The notes under the pieces: model-generated
Databases searched by the model: none
What the model saw: only the letters and a program-made list of their open reading frames with translations
Told to the model about the DNA's origin: nothing
Translations under genes and position numbers: made by a program
In this document: positions 44,409-57,829 of the stretch, piece after piece
How the letters are laid out: every line of letters starts with the position of its first letter
Numbering within the stretch: the first letter of the stretch is position 1
Assembly: GCA_013146195.2 (NCBI GenBank)
Contig: CM028377.1
Span: forward strand, 174,995,845-175,059,844
DNA from: Codonopsis lanceolata
Lineage: Eukaryota; Streptophyta; Magnoliopsida; Asterales; Campanulaceae
Direction: 5' to 3'
Length of the DNA stretch: 64,000 nt

Positions 44409-45276
44409 ATGAGACAAGCGGTGGTTCGGTGGAAAAATTCAGATGTTTCGCTTAATATGCTTCCGAATGCTGCAACATCGGAAGACACATTGAACAAAGA
44501 ACTGGCAGAAGATGAAGTTGCTGGAACTGATTCAAATCAAGAAAATGGTAAGTCCAGATTGACTGAACAGGAAATTGACATTCCAAGCAAGATCCAGAAG
44601 AACCATCCTCTCACTCAAATTATAGGTAATGCACAGGATGGTGTGTTAACAAGGAAGAAAGGTAAAGTGGATTACAAGAAACTTGCATGCATGTCCACAT
44701 TTGAATTTGATGAAATACATACTTCATGTTTTGTTTCCACTATTGAGCCTAAAAATGTGCAAGAGGCTCTCAAGGATGAAAACTGGATAAATGCCATGCA
44801 AGAGGAACTAGATCAATTCACAAAAAATGATGTTTGGTATCTAGTTCCTGCACTCCACTTCAATAAATGTTATTGGAACTAAATGGATTTTCAAAAACAA
44901 AACAAATGAAGTGGGAGAAATAATAAGAAATAAAGCTAGACTGGTAGCTCAAGGGTATACACAGGTTGAGGGGGTGGATTTTGATGAAACCTTTGCACAT
45001 GTAGCCCGCATTGAGTCTATTCGTCTACTTCTTGCAATTGCTTGTTTTCTTGACATAACTCTTCAACAAATGGATGTGAATAGTGCATTCTTAAATGGAA
45101 TTCTTGAAGAAGAAGTGTTTATTGAACAACCAAAAGGGTTTGAGGACCCCCATAAACCCAATCATGTGTTTAAATTGAAAAAGGCTTTGTATGGCCTCAA
45201 ACAAGCTCCTAGAGCTTGGTATGGTAGGCTTACAGATCACCTTTTACAAAGTGGGTTTAGAAGGGGAGAGGTGGAT
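44409..45276 (+). pseudogene. Reverse transcriptase, N-terminal part, Sirevirus
   Basis: A linker with low-complexity sequence leads to the copia RT: NVQEALKDENWINAMQEEL, then a frameshift near 44880, then NKARLVAQGYTQVEGVDFDETFA, QMDVNSAFLNGILEEEV and LKKALYGLKQAPRAWYGRL. The frame is cut by the insertion of element 2 and resumes at 55576 after the target duplication. The frameshift between 44860 and 44911 is independent of the insertion. Confidence 0.92.
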
Positions 45277-45281
45277 AAAAT

Positions 45282-48130
45282 TTTGACAGCCCGACCTGGA
45301 CCCCAATGCGAGATCCCGAGTCGTGCCGTCCAAATAGACAAGATACACAAGCATGCACAAGTAGGATTATAGAATTCATGTGGCGCAACATCGCATACGA
45401 ATAACAACTCGGCTACACTTGGCCGGAAAAACAACTTAAAATAAACAAGTCTTCGGCGACGTTACAGCCGGAACCCACAACTACTCCTACAATATTAACA
45501 CATGCTTATAATAACCTCAACGGCCACAACATGCCGGAGACAACAACAACAACAATATTTAAAAGAGTTTTAGCGGAAGAAACTGAAGTGAACCATTAAC
45601 ATATAAACAGGCTCGACATATAAGTCGGCATACAAAAGATTACAAGTGTCAAATCGTTAAGTTTACTACAATAACAAAAACCCCAAGTCAAGTCTATTTG
45701 ACTTGCTTCCCAACGTCCTTGCCAAAATAATAAAAGACTAACTATCAAAAGTCCCAAAAAGAGCAACCTTGAGCTCACAACGACCAAACGGGATATAGCG
45801 AGTCTACCGCGGACCGTCTTCTCGGCTCGGATCTAAGGAAACAAAACAAACAAATAGGGTAAGTCGAAAGACTTAGTAAGTTACTAAAATGCATGATCAT
45901 GTTATAACATGGCATTTATCACAATTATAGCTCACGCTCATCATATAACACTTAGCACATTATTCACGTAAGTGCAAGAAAATAAATCATACAAGTAGGA
46001 TATGATATAGGCACGGCCGCCAGTAGCTCTGCAAAATAGTTTGTTAACCCAATATCGTGACTACGATGCTCGTGACTTCGCATCGATATATCGAACTCCG
46101 CCGGCTAATAGCAGCCGACGCACGTATTGTTACGGCAAAAGGGGCTACTTCCCATTGCGGCCTACAATGGAGGGGTGTGTGAGGTCCAGTGTACGGCGAT
46201 CCATAGCGAGCACGAATCTCTCAATTCGTGAAGGTTATACATCGTCCTACCCTGACATAAAAATCAAACCAAATAGTGCCAACTGGACTTAATGCAATGC
46301 ACAAGTAGATGTTTACTCGTTAAGACCAAATAATGATCGAATTCGACAAGAGCGAACTCGACCGACCAAGTAGGGTATAAATCTCTACAATAAATCATGT
46401 CAAGGCAATTAATTGCTCATAACCAAATAATCATAACGGGTTCAAATGCACATAATTAAACTCAACTTAAAATTGAGTAAACTCGACCAAACGGTATCCA
46501 AACTTCGTAGGGATTGAAATTAGAGTTTAACATGTTCAAATCTTTCCCAGAGTCGATCTGCTGAGTCTTTACTAAAAATTCCAAATCTCGGTTAATTGAA
46601 GCTATGTGCTTCATAACTCAACCTAGGCCATTACTAAGCTCATCTAGGTCATAAATTCACCAAGGCATTATAATGTGATTCATGTTCATCATAGAGTCCA
46701 ATATTGAGGATAGAACACATAACAACTTCACAACATATCATGAAGGCATAAACTAGGGCATCCACATATATCAACACTTCCATCACAAATTTAATACATG
46801 TATCTAACATGTTCAAAACCTTAAATAGACAAGATGAAAGAGTATTATAAACATTCATAGGCAAGAAATCATCCTATACATGCTCCTAGCAAGTTCATAT
46901 TTTCAAAATACAAGAAGAGAGCATAGGAAGCATATATGTGTCCTCATTGACCTCAATCATCATAAGCTTTGTTTCCTTAGGGTCAATGAGAACTAAAAAG
47001 AAGAAGAAGAAGAGTAACTTACATGAATACTACACCAAAGAAAGCAAATGAGAAGATTGATCAATTTGGAAATGTTCTACTCTTCGAGCTCTACACTTTT
47101 GATGAAGGTGGCTTGACCAAATGGAGAAGGGATGAGGGAAGACCAAGAGAATAGCTTCAAGAAGCCATGGGAGAGCTTGAGAGAAAGGAAATTCGTTTTT
47201 AGAGAGTGAAGGTGAGAAATGAAGGTCAAAATCTTAAGACATGGCTTATATTGGTCTAGAATTTGAGTGGGACAAGTGTCAAGCTAATGTGGTTAGCAAA
47301 TATCTGATTTTTTGTGGCTTAATGGTCACTAATGCACTCTTAATCCACTCTAAAAACATGTTAGATATGTTAGACATAATCAAGGAGGGTTAGGGAGGTT
47401 TAGGAAAGGTTTAGATAGGGGGTTTAGGTGTATAAGTCGTTCATCAACAAAACAGGGGAAAAAATCCTGTAAGTGAATCTGATGTTGAGGCGGGCGCCTC
47501 AACATCCTCCAGGCGGGCGCCTCAACTACTAAGGCCATCTCCAGATTCTTATCATTTTGTAATTGCTCCCCGGTAACTTGAGGCGGGCGCCTCATGAGGT
47601 GCGGGCGGGCGCCCAGGCTTCCTTCGGACCTTCAAAACTTGGTCTAAACATGTCCTAAATGGTCCCAAACTTATGGGCAACCATTCTAAGGTCTAACCCA
47701 ACTCAAAACAAGTCGGAAACACACCCGAACAACATCCGAACAAGGTAGAACAAGGCTCGAATCAAGCGGTTTACGAATGATTAGCAATCGAACTCCAATC
47801 AAACACCAATCAAACTAGGATAACTTGGACATGAAAAAGGCTTGTTTCAACATGGTTATGACCTGAATACAAAGCCAAGAACTCAACGAACACTTCGCAA
47901 GACGAAATAGAAGCAAAACGAGCAACGAGGGGAATCGCTAAGGCCAAAATCAAAGCGATCGAACCGGCGATTCAACAAACAAGCATACATGATTTAAAAC
48001 ATGTTAAGAGCTTCATGAATGACTTATGAATGTTTCTAAATCATATATAGACTAAGTAAACATGCTCACAATCAACAAGAAAGTATGAATGCAAGCACAC
48101 AATGCACATGCAAGAATACGGGGTGTTACA
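45282..48130 (-). repeat. 3' LTR of element 2
   Basis: Contains the conserved block at 46010-46260 and palindromes at 47484-47503 (GTTGAGGCG / CGCCTCAAC), 47510-47526 and about 47580-47595. The chromodomain ORF stop (48126-48128) falls just inside this LTR. Confidence 0.9.
46010..46260 (-). other. Conserved structured LTR block, element 2 left
   Basis: Hairpin 1 is at 46212-46229 (sense ACGAATT / GATTCGT with a closing U-G and loop GAGA). Hairpin 2 is at 46152-46170 (CCATTG / CAATGG, sense loop TAGGCCG). Confidence 0.7.
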
Positions 48131-50900
48131 CTCTCCCCTCCTTTAGGAATTTAGTCCCTAAATTCTTACCAAGTTCATTAAACAAATGTGGATGCTTCTC
48201 GCGCATCTCCGCTTCCGTTTCCCAAGCCACTTCTTCAATGTTGTGGTTTCTCCAAAGGATTTTAACTAAGGGAATTCTTTTGGTTCGTAGTACTTGCTCT
48301 TTGGTATCCAAAATCTTCACAGGCTTTTCAACATAAGACATATCCGGCTCAAATGTTATCTCCTCATACTCAAGTACATGGGACTCATCCTTCAAATACT
48401 TTCGCAACATGGAAACATGGAAGACATTATGAGTCTCAGAAAGTGAAGGTGACAATGCAATTCGATCGCTAAGGACCCAAATCTCTCAAGAATCTCGAAT
48501 GGGCCAATGTACCTCGGTGTAAGCTTCCCTTTCTTGCCGAATCTTTTCGTACCTCTCCTCGGTGTTACCTTCAAGAACACGTAGTCTCCTACTTGGAACT
48601 CAAGATCCCGTCTTCGATTATCCGCGTAACTCTTTTGTCGACTTTGAGCGGTGCGCAATCGATCTCTAATCAACTTCACGCTCAACCATTTGCACTAACT
48701 CGGAACCCCAAAGTTTCGCTTCTCCAACTTCGTCCCAACAAATTGGTGATCTACACTTACGCCCATACAAAGCTTCATATGGCGCCATCTTGATACTCGA
48801 CTGATAACTGTTATTATACGCAAACTCGGCTAAAGGTAAGTGAGAATCGGCTTCCCTTGAAATCCACGGCACAAGCTTTGATTCGCGGCATATCCTCCAA
48901 AATCTGAATCAATCGCTCGGTGACCATCCGTTTGTGGATGAAAAGCATCTTGAAGTCTAACACGGTCCCCAAGCTTCACCGCAGCGACTTCCAAAATCTA
49001 GATGTGAACCTCGGATCTCTATCGGACACAATACTCACAGTGCGCCATGAAGTCTCACAATCTCGAATATACAAAAGTTGCCATAGCGTGTCGATGAATG
49101 AATAAGTGCTGAGACTTAGTCAATCATCAACTATAACCCAATGCATTAAATCCTCTCGCGCGCTTGTGATAACCTGTCACAAAATCCATAGTAATAAACT
49201 CCCACTTCCATTCGGGAATCTCAAGTGGTTGTAGAAATCCCTTGAGCCTCGATGTTCGGCCTTAACTCTGGCGACAAGTCAAACACTTTGACACATACAT
49301 GATTTCCGCAATTTCCCTCTTCATGCCTTTCCACCAAAATTGTCTTTTCAAGTCTAAGTACATCTTCGTGCTCCCCGGGTGAATGGTATACCTCGTTTTA
49401 TGAGCCTCATCAAGAACCAACCTCTTCAATTCAGTATTAGAAGGAACACAAATTCTACCTCGAAATGTCAAAGTACCCTCACTATTAATCACAAAATCAG
49501 GCGATACATTTTGACCAACCCATCAATAATTTTCTTCAACTCAGGATCATTCCCTTGCGCTTCTCTAATTTTCCCAAATAAAGCGGCGTAGCACGAACAT
49601 TGCGAAAATCACACCTCTATCATAAACACTAGGACCCCAATCTACTTAAATCCTCCAACATCTTCCATTCTCTAACCATCATACAAGACATGTGAACTTT
49701 CCTACTCAAGGCATCCGCTACTACATTTGCCTTCCCCGGATGATATAAAATAGTGCAATCATGATCTTTTAATTTCTCCATCCATCTTCTTTGCCTCATG
49801 TTCAACTCCTTTTGAGAAAACAAATATTTCAAACTTTTATGATCGGTGAAAATCTCAAACTTAGCCCCATACAAGTAATGTTTCCATTTATGCAAGCGAA
49901 AATAATCGCAGACCAACTCAAATCGTGTGTCGGGTAATTACGTTCATGAATAGACAACTTCCTCGGCATAGCGATAACTCTACCATTTTGCATCAAAACA
50001 CAACCCAAACCTTCCTTAGAAGCATCGCTATAGATCACAAAATTATCTCCTCCACTAGGCAAAGCCAAAATAGGTGCCGTCGTCAATCGCTTCTTAAGCT
50101 CTTGGAAACTAGCTTCACATTTCTCGCTCCAAACAAATGGCACATTCTTTTGTGTCAATCTAGTCATAGGAGTCACAATCAGAAAAACCCTCAATAAATC
50201 TCCGGTAATAACGCTAGACCCAAGAAACTCGAACCTCGATGGCGAACTAGGCCTCTTCCAATTCATCACCGCTTCAACCTTAGAAGGATCAACGGCTATC
50301 CGGCGCTAGAAACTATATGCCCCAAAAGATACTTCCTCAAGCCAAAAGGCACATTTGCTAAACTTCGCATAAAATTGTTTCTCGAAGAATAGACAAGACA
50401 ATCCTCAAGTGTTTCTCATGCTCCTCAGAGATTTCGAATACACTAAGATATCATCAATAAAGACTACCACGAAACAATCAAGATAGCTATGAAAGACACG
50501 GTTCATCAAGTCCATAAACACCGCCATTGGTGCATTCGTCAACAAGCGGCATCACTACAAATTCAAAGTGCCCATATCTAGTGCGAAAAGCCGTCTTGGA
50601 ATGTCTTCCTCTCTAACCTTCAATTGGTAGTAACCCCATCTCAAATCAAGCTTAGAATACACAATAGACCCTTGCAATTGGTCAAAGAGGTCATCAATGT
50701 GGGGTAGTGGATATTTATTCTTAATGGTCACCTTATTCAATTCCGATAATCTATGCATAACCGCAAACTCCCATCTTTCTTCCTCACAAATAAGGCCAGG
50801 TGCGCCCCAGGCGACACACTCGGTTTAATAAAGCCAATCTCTAGGAGTTCTTGCAACGAGTTTTCAACTCCTAAGCTCACATGGGCATGAGCCATCCTAT
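48126..50900 (-). pseudogene. Pol and chromodomain of element 2, fragmented
   Basis: RT (NKVTIKNKYPLPHIDDLF at about 50740), RNase H (VIYSDASKEGLGCVLMQ at about 50030; DHKSLKYLFSQKELN at about 49840), integrase zinc finger (EAHKTRY..HPG, CLTCRQ at about 49280-49400), integrase core pieces with an intact SDRD motif (minus strand near 49020), GPF-type C-terminus (48685-48400) and a chromodomain (IPLVKILWRNHNIEEVAWE, to TAA 48126-48128). Nearly every domain boundary and several domain interiors carry single-base or dinucleotide losses relative to element 1, so no piece exceeds about 150 codons. Confidence 0.88.
48131..48146 (-). other. Polypurine tract of element 2
   Basis: The minus strand reads AAAGGAGGGGAGAG immediately before the 3' LTR start TGTAACACCCC. 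Confidence 0.8.
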
Positions 50901-52632
50901 ACTGATTGCCTTAGAAATCGGTGAAGTCCGGAATAAGCTCAATACAAAATTCTAGCTCTCTATCGGGTGGCATAGCATGGTCGGTAGAAAACACATCGGG
51001 AAACTCACATACTACGGAACCTCTTCTAATTCGGCGAAGACTTCTTCTTATCAACAACGCATGCAAGATAACCCGTACACCCTTGAGACAATAATTTTCT
51101 AGCCCTTAGAGCGAGAAATAAAATGCAAATCACTCGATGCATGATCACCCACAAATGTAAATTCGGGCACACCGGCATATAAAAAGTAACCCGCTTTCTA
51201 TGGCGGTCAACTATAGCATGATAAGCACATAACGGTCCATGCCAAGAATCACATCAAAATCACGTATAGGTAGAACTACCAAGTCCGCATGCAAAGTGTG
51301 GTCACCCACCAAAACATCACAAGATTTAAACACTTGGATGCGAGCATATATTCCCCGAGCGGGGTAGAAACTTCAAGCAAATATGGCAAAGGTTGAGGCA
51401 GTACACATAGATTCTCAATAAAGTGCGAAGCAACATAAGAATGCGAAGACCCTGGATCTATGAGAACTCGAGCCTTATGATCGAATATAGAAAGAGTACC
51501 TCCTATCACGGCCGTAGACCCACGAACCTCCTGATCAAGCGCAAACACACCTTGCACCTTGGGTTTCCCATCTACACTCCTCTTGGCCCCAGGCGAGCCA
51601 CGTTCCCGGTTGAGTTGCCCGACTTTCGGGCACTCCTTCCTAAAATAGTACCATCTCCACAAATTGTACACTTTCCTTGCTTTGCCCAACACCAATCAAC
51701 TGTATGTCCTAGCTTCGACAATAGCGCAAGTCATACTCCCACTACGCTGTCCTTGTTGCCCCTGAGATGAAGAAGTATTGTTACCTTGCTTCCCAGACTG
51801 TGGCCTACCTTGGCCTCCACCTCTCCTATCACGGTTCCCCTGGTATCCCCTTCTATTACCTGAATTATTTCCCTGATTATTGTTATGAGTAGACTGCCGT
51901 GCATTACTAGAATTATTCTTGACCCGGTGCTCCTCAATATCTTGCTCCACCTCATACGCTCGATCAAGCACTCCGATGTCGGTGAGCTTAAGTGCTAGAA
52001 TTTGTTTCTAAATTCGGTCCTCAATCCTTTAACAAACTTATGTGTTCTCCTTGCTTGGTAGGAATCGGATCACGTACAATAGCGGCTCAATTCAGTGAAC
52101 TTCGCGGAATACTCCGCCACGGCCATGCTACCTTGCTCAAGATCATAGAATTCCTTCTCCCTTTGGTTGCGAACTACATCCGGCACATATTCATTCTTAA
52201 ACTCTCTTTGGAAATTGGCCCAAGTAATGGGAACTTGTTGAATCTCGGCTTTCCTTCAACACATCCACCAATGTTCGGCGGCTCCTTAAACTTAAACGTC
52301 GCTAGCATAACTCTTTCTTCGTCGGTACCCCAACATGGACAATACCTTGATCATTTCCTCCATCCATAACTCGCCCTCCCTCGGTTTCGGTTCCCCAAGA
52401 AACGCACTAGGCTTTAACTTATAGGAGAGTGGTGTCAGTCCTTGGCCTTGGTGGTGGAGGTGGTGGTGGCGCTGTTCCCCCTGCTTGACCTCCCTGGCCT
52501 GCCCCTGCCAGAAAAGCCATTAATCTGCGATGTAATTCAGCCATATCCGGACCTACGGATTCTCAGCGGCGGTACCTCCACTTCGGGTTCAACCGGACCT
52601 CTCACAGGTCTACCTCTCACAGGATTATCCAT
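50901..52632 (-). pseudogene. Gag and protease of element 2, fragmented
   Basis: Starts at ATG 52632 (MDNPVRGRP). Gag capsid-like sequence is scattered over several frames. One open piece (51971-51696) holds the RAYEVEQDIEEH end of capsid and the basic RNRRGYQ-type linker, and the zinc-knuckle region follows but is frameshifted. The protease piece 51695-51276 has ARVLIDPGSSHSYVASHF with the Gly that element 1 has lost. No intact product is possible as read. Confidence 0.85.
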
Positions 52633-52727
52633 CGGACCCCTACAAGAATTCACTCGGCGTTAAAATCAACACACAAATAACCAACCCAACTAGGCCATGG
52701 AACCTATCTGGCCGACGGCTAACTATA

Positions 52728-52739
52728 GCTCTAATACCA
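52728..52739 (-). other. Primer binding site of element 2 (tRNA-iMet)
   Basis: The minus strand reads TGGTATTAGAGC, with the same single mismatch as element 1. This supports shared ancestry of the two families. Confidence 0.9.
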
Positions 52740-52741
52740 AG

Positions 52742-55575
52742 TGTGACGGCCGAGGCCAGGACCCCAATGCGAGATCCAGTCGTGCCGTCAAATAGACAAT
52801 ATACACAAGCATGCACAAGTAGGATTATAAAATTCATGTGGCGCAACATCGCATAGAATAACAACTTCGGCTACACTTGGCGGAAAAACAACTTAAAATA
52901 AACAAGTCTTCGGCGCGTTACAGGTAGGAACAACAACTACTCCTACAATATTAACACATGCTTATAATAACCTCAACGGCCACAACATGCGGGAGACAAC
53001 AACAACAATATTTAAAAAGAGCTTTAGCGGAAGAAAGCGTAGTGAACCATTAACATATAAACAGGCTCGACATATAAGTCGGCATACAAAAGATTACAAG
53101 TGTCAAATTATTAAGTTTACTACAATAACAAAAACCCCAAGTCAAGTCTATTTGACTTGCTTCCCAACGTCCTTGCCAAAATAATAAAAGACTAACTATC
53201 AAAAGTCCCAAAAGAGCAACCTTGAGCTCACAAGCGACCAAGCGTGATATAGCGAGTCTACGTGGACCGTCTCCTCGGCTCGGATCTAAGGAAACAAAAC
53301 AAACAAATAGGGTAAGTCGAAAGACTTAGTAAGTTACTAAAATGCATGATCATGTTATAACATGGCATTTATCACAATTATAGCTCACGTTCATCATATA
53401 GCACTTAGCACATTATTCACGTAAGTGCAAGAAAATAAATCATACAAGTAGGATATGATATAGGCACGGCCGCCGTAGCTCTGCAAAATAGTTTGTTAAC
53501 CCAATATCGTGACTACGATGCTCGTGACTTCGCATCGATATACCGAACTCCGCCGGCTAATAGCGCGACGGTGGCCACGTATTGTTACGGCAGGGCTACT
53601 TCCCCATTGCGGCCTACAATGGAGGGTGTGTGAGGTCCAGTGCGGCGATCCATAGCGAGCACGAATCTCTCAATTCGTGAAGGCTATACATCGTCCTACC
53701 CTGACATAAAAATCAAACCAAATAGTGCCAGCTGGACTTAATGCAATGCACAAGTAGATGTTTACTCGTTAAGACCAAATAATGATCGAATTCGACAAGA
53801 GCGAACTCGACCGACCAAGTAGGGTATAAATCTCTACAATAAATCATGTCAAGGCAATTAATTGCTCATAACCAAATAATCATAACGGGTTCAAATGCAC
53901 ATAATTAAACTCAACTTAAAATTGAGTAAACTTGACCAAACGGTGTCCAAACTTCGTAGGGATTGAAATTAGAGTTTAACATGTTCAAATCTTCCCTAGA
54001 GTCGACTCCGTTGAGTCTTTACTAAAAATTCCAAATCTCGGTTAATTGAAGCTATGTGCTTCATAACTCAACCTAGGCCATTACTAAGCTCATCTAGGTC
54101 ATAAATTCACCAAGGCATTATAATGTGATTCATGTTCATCATAGAGTCCAATATTGAGGATAGAACACATAACAACTTCACAACATATCATGAAGGCATA
54201 AACTAGGGCATCCACATATATCAACACTTCCATAACAAATTTAATACATGTATCTAACATGTTCAAACCCTTTAAATAGACAAGATGAAAGAGTATTATA
54301 AACATTCATAGGCAAGAAATCATCCTATACATGCTCCTAGCAAGTTCATATTTTCAAAATACAAGAAGAGAGCATAGGAAGCATATATGTGTCCTCATTG
54401 ACCTCAATCATCATAAGCTTTGTTTCCTTAGGGTCAATGAGAACTAAAAAGAAGAAGAAGAAGAGTAACTTACATGAATACTACACCAAAGAAAGCAAAT
54501 GAGAAGATTGATCGGTTGGAAATGTTCTACTCTTCGAGCTCTACACTTTTGATGAAGGTGGCTTGAGCAAATGGAGAATGGATGAGGGAAGACCAAGAGG
54601 ATAGCTTCAAGAAGCCATGGGAGAGCTTGAGAGAAAGGAAATTCGTTTTTAGAGAGTGAAGGTGAGAAATGATGGTCAAAATCTGAAGACATGGCTTATA
54701 TTGGTCTAGAATTTGAGTGGGACAAGTGTCAAGCTAATGTGGTTAGCAAATATCTGATTTTGGTGGCTTAATTGGTCACTAATGCACTCTTAATCCACTC
54801 TAAAAACATGTTAGATATGTTAGGACATAATCAAGGAGGGTTAGGGAGGTTTAGGAAAGGTTTAGATAGGGGGTTTAGGTGTATAATTCGTTCATCAACA
54901 AAACAGGGGAAAAAATCCCGTAAGTGAATCTGATGTTGAGGCGGGCGCCTCAACATCCTCCAGGCGGGCGCCTCAACTACTGAGGCCATCTCCAGATTCT
55001 TATCATTTTGTAATTGCTCCCAGAACTTGAGGCGGGCGCCTCACAAGGTGCCAGGCGGGCGCCTGGGCTTCTGAACCTTCAAAACTTGGTCTAAACATGT
55101 CCTAAATGGTCCCAAACTTATGGGCAACCATTCTAAGGTCTAACCCAACTCAAAACAAGTCGGAAACACACCCGAACAACATCCGGAACAAGGTAGAACA
55201 AGGCTCGAATCAAGCGACGAATGATTAACGAATCGAACTCCAATCAAACACCAATCAAACTAGGATAACTTGGACATGAAAAAGGCTTGTTTCAACATGG
55301 TTTTGACCTGAATACAAATCCAAGAACTCAACGAACACTTCGCAAGACGAAATAGAAGCAAAACGAGCAACGAGGGGAATCGCTAAGGCCAAAATCAAAG
55401 CGATCGAACCGGCGATTCAACAAACAAGCATACATGATTTTAAACATGTTAAGAGCTTCATGAATGACTTATGAATGTTTCTAAATCATATATAGACTAA
55501 GTAAACATGCTCACAATCTACAAGAAAGTATGAAGGCAAGCACACAATGCACATGCAAGAATACGGGGTGTTACA
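52742..55575 (-). repeat. 5' LTR of element 2
   Basis: Matches 45282-48130. It carries the conserved block (53463-53708) and palindrome 54935-54954. Differences from the other LTR are mostly small losses at ccgg, ctg and cag sites. Confidence 0.9.
53463..53708 (-). other. Conserved structured LTR block, element 2 right
   Basis: Hairpin 1 is at 53661-53678 and hairpin 2 at 53604-53622, both identical to the left LTR copy. Confidence 0.7.
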
Positions 55576-55580
55576 AAAAC

Positions 55581-56568
55581 ACTGTTTATTCAAAAACAAG
55601 ATAAACATATTTTGATTGCTCAAATTTATGTTGATGACATTGTGTTTGGATCCACCTCCAAATCCTTAGAAAAAGAGTTTGTAAAGTGCATGACTTCCAC
55701 ATTTGAAATGAGCATGGTAGGGGAGTTGACCTATTTTTTAGGAATTCAGATCAAACAATCACATGAAGGGATGTTCATTTCTCAAGCCAAGTATTCTCTA
55801 AACTTGGTGAAGAAATTCGATCTTGAGAATGGAAAACATAAGAAAACCCCTATAGGTACATCCAATAAACTTAATAGAGATGAAAAATCTGAAAGTGTCA
55901 ACCCTACCTTATATAGAAGTATGATAGGAAGTTTGCTGTATTTAACTGCCACCCGTCCAGATATCATGTACAGTGTGTGTTTATGTGCTAGGTATCAAGC
56001 AAACCCCAAAGTTTCTCACCTGAAAGACGTAAAAAGAATAATTCGATATGTTGGTGAGACCTTTGGTATGGGTTTGTGGTATACTAAGCACACAAACACC
56101 AATCTTGTTGGCTTTAGTGATGTTGACTGGGCTGACAGTGTTGATGACATGAGAAGTACATCTGGAGGATGTTTTTATCTAGGAAACAATCTGATTTCAT
56201 GGTTTAGCAAGAAACAAAATTGTGTAGCCCTATCAACAGCTGAATCTGAGTATATAGCTACTGGTAGTAGATGTACACAACTTTTGTGGATGAAACAAAT
56301 GATTCAAGATTATGGTTTGCACAGTGATATCTTAACCATGTATTGTGACAACACAAGTGCAATAAGCATAGCTAAAAATCCTGTTCAACACTCAAGAACA
56401 AAGCACATAGATATAAGACACCATTTTATTAGAGACTTAGTTGAACAGGGCATTGTCTGCATTGAACATGTTGGTACAGAAAACCAATTGGCTGATATTT
56501 TTACTAAGAGTCTAGATTTTGAGAGATTCATAAATCTTAGGAAATCTCTCGGTATGTGTGCCATGTAA
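55581..56568 (+). pseudogene. Reverse transcriptase C-terminus and RNase H, Sirevirus
   Basis: Resumes the copia RT after element 2, with the catalytic box YVDD (IYVDDIVFGS, about 55630) and the copia connection region (LTYFLGIQI, RSMIGSLLYLTATRPDIMY). The RNase H part has DVDWADSVDDMRSTSGGC, ALSTAESEYIA and AKNPVQHSRTKHIDIRHHFIRD. It is open to TAA 56566-56568 without lesions. This was the 3' half of the interrupted pol; a promoter of its own is not seen. Confidence 0.93.
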
Positions 56569-57829
56569 TCCCTCACTTAAAAAAAATCTTTTAGGCATAT
56601 TGCATTGTTGTTTAGGGGGCACACTAGAATCACTCTGTTTGTTTTAGTACCTCTTTGATTGTTTTTGGTGATTCATTCAAAATTATTGTGATCTTATTGT
56701 TCAAATTCTTCTCATCATCTCCCAATAAAGTTGTAATTGAATTAAAAAAATTTTTGTTAAACCACAAAGGAAAGAGCTACCTTTCGAAATTCTTAGGATG
56801 CTGCAATTTGTCAATGTACTATGAAGTTTAGACTTGCATGGGTTGATCTTGACTAAATTGACTCCTTTTAATTGATAAAGCGTGAAAGCTACCTAACGGA
56901 AAAGAGCTACCTATGAACAAGGTTGTGGCATCTTTCTTTTGGGACTATGAATTTTTGAATTTCATGGGTTGATCAATAAGTTAAGTAGCTACCCTTGGTA
57001 AATAGTGTGAAAGGTTCCTAGTGGTGTTTGTCAAACTAGCTTGAAATAAAGTAAAGTTATTCTTATAGGGAAATAAAGTACCTATGATGTTTATGGGAGT
57101 AGTTGTGTTTATTTGGTGAAAGAAAAATGAGGATTTGGACATAAAATCACAGTTCTTGGTGAATGTGCTTTCCATTGCAGCAACATTGGGAACTGCAATC
57201 AGTTGATCTAGACATATCACATGTGTGTGTTTTCACTCTTTTCTTTGATTATCTCTTTTGCATTTTTTAGACATGTTTGCTAGGTCATACTGTTGTCAAA
57301 TATCAGCCTCCAAAGTTTCTGTCCTTCAAATTGGTGCATGTTTTGCTTCTAGTTCACAAAGTCAATATTTTATGTGGATGTCTAAACTGTTGTGTTCTTC
57401 TTGAGAATCAGAACTTGTTTCATTGTCTGTGTTTGGAAATCTTGTGTGGTGTCAATCCTGTTTAATATGATTTGTGTATTCTTAAAATACTTGATGAAAT
57501 AAAAATTTTAAGAAATCAGATTGTGATTAATTTCTTCCACATATCTCTCATGTTCATAACAGCAGATGCTTATCTTAATTCTATTAGGCTATTAGCATTT
57601 GATTTTTCATCCACAGTTTGAAATTTGAATTTCTGTTTTTGAGCCCCCTCACCTTCTCTCATTTAATAAATCAACGGCTAATTTGTATTAGTGGAAGGAT
57701 TAGTGTTTATTCTTGCAGAAACACAGGACTCTTCTCAAAGGCTTTCTCTCTCAATTCTCCGGCGATCTTCGCAGTTCTCCATCTTCACCCAAAATTCAAT
57801 TTCATCCATACTCCTTCTCTCAACCTCAA
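56569..57829 (+). other. Spacer between pol and the env-like ORF
   Basis: 1.26 kb without a convincing ORF. It has an early purine tract (ttaggggg, 56612-56619), repeats of 'gagctacct' (56772, 56909), and a TTCTTGCAG acceptor-like site at 57710-57718 upstream of the env-like ATG. Confidence 0.6.

Larger units (their letters stand above)
45282..55575 (-). mobile_element. Element 2: Ty3/gypsy chromovirus (Tekay type), nested
   Basis: 10,294 bp on the minus strand inside the Sirevirus RT. Target duplication is aaaat/aaaac (45277-45281, 55576-55580; one mismatch, and the left LTR start is also altered from TG to TT). LTRs are about 2849 and 2834 bp. PBS and polypurine tract match element 1, and domain order is the same. 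It is a related but distinct family, since its LTR ends and the region around its palindromes differ. The coding region is broken by very many 1-3 base deletions, far more than in element 1, some of which may be assembly errors. Confidence 0.92.

Noticed and set aside
45282..48130. Horizontal-transfer island because of frameshift density
   Set aside because: The same LTR family, PBS and domains occur in element 1; base composition is similar, so transfer is not needed.
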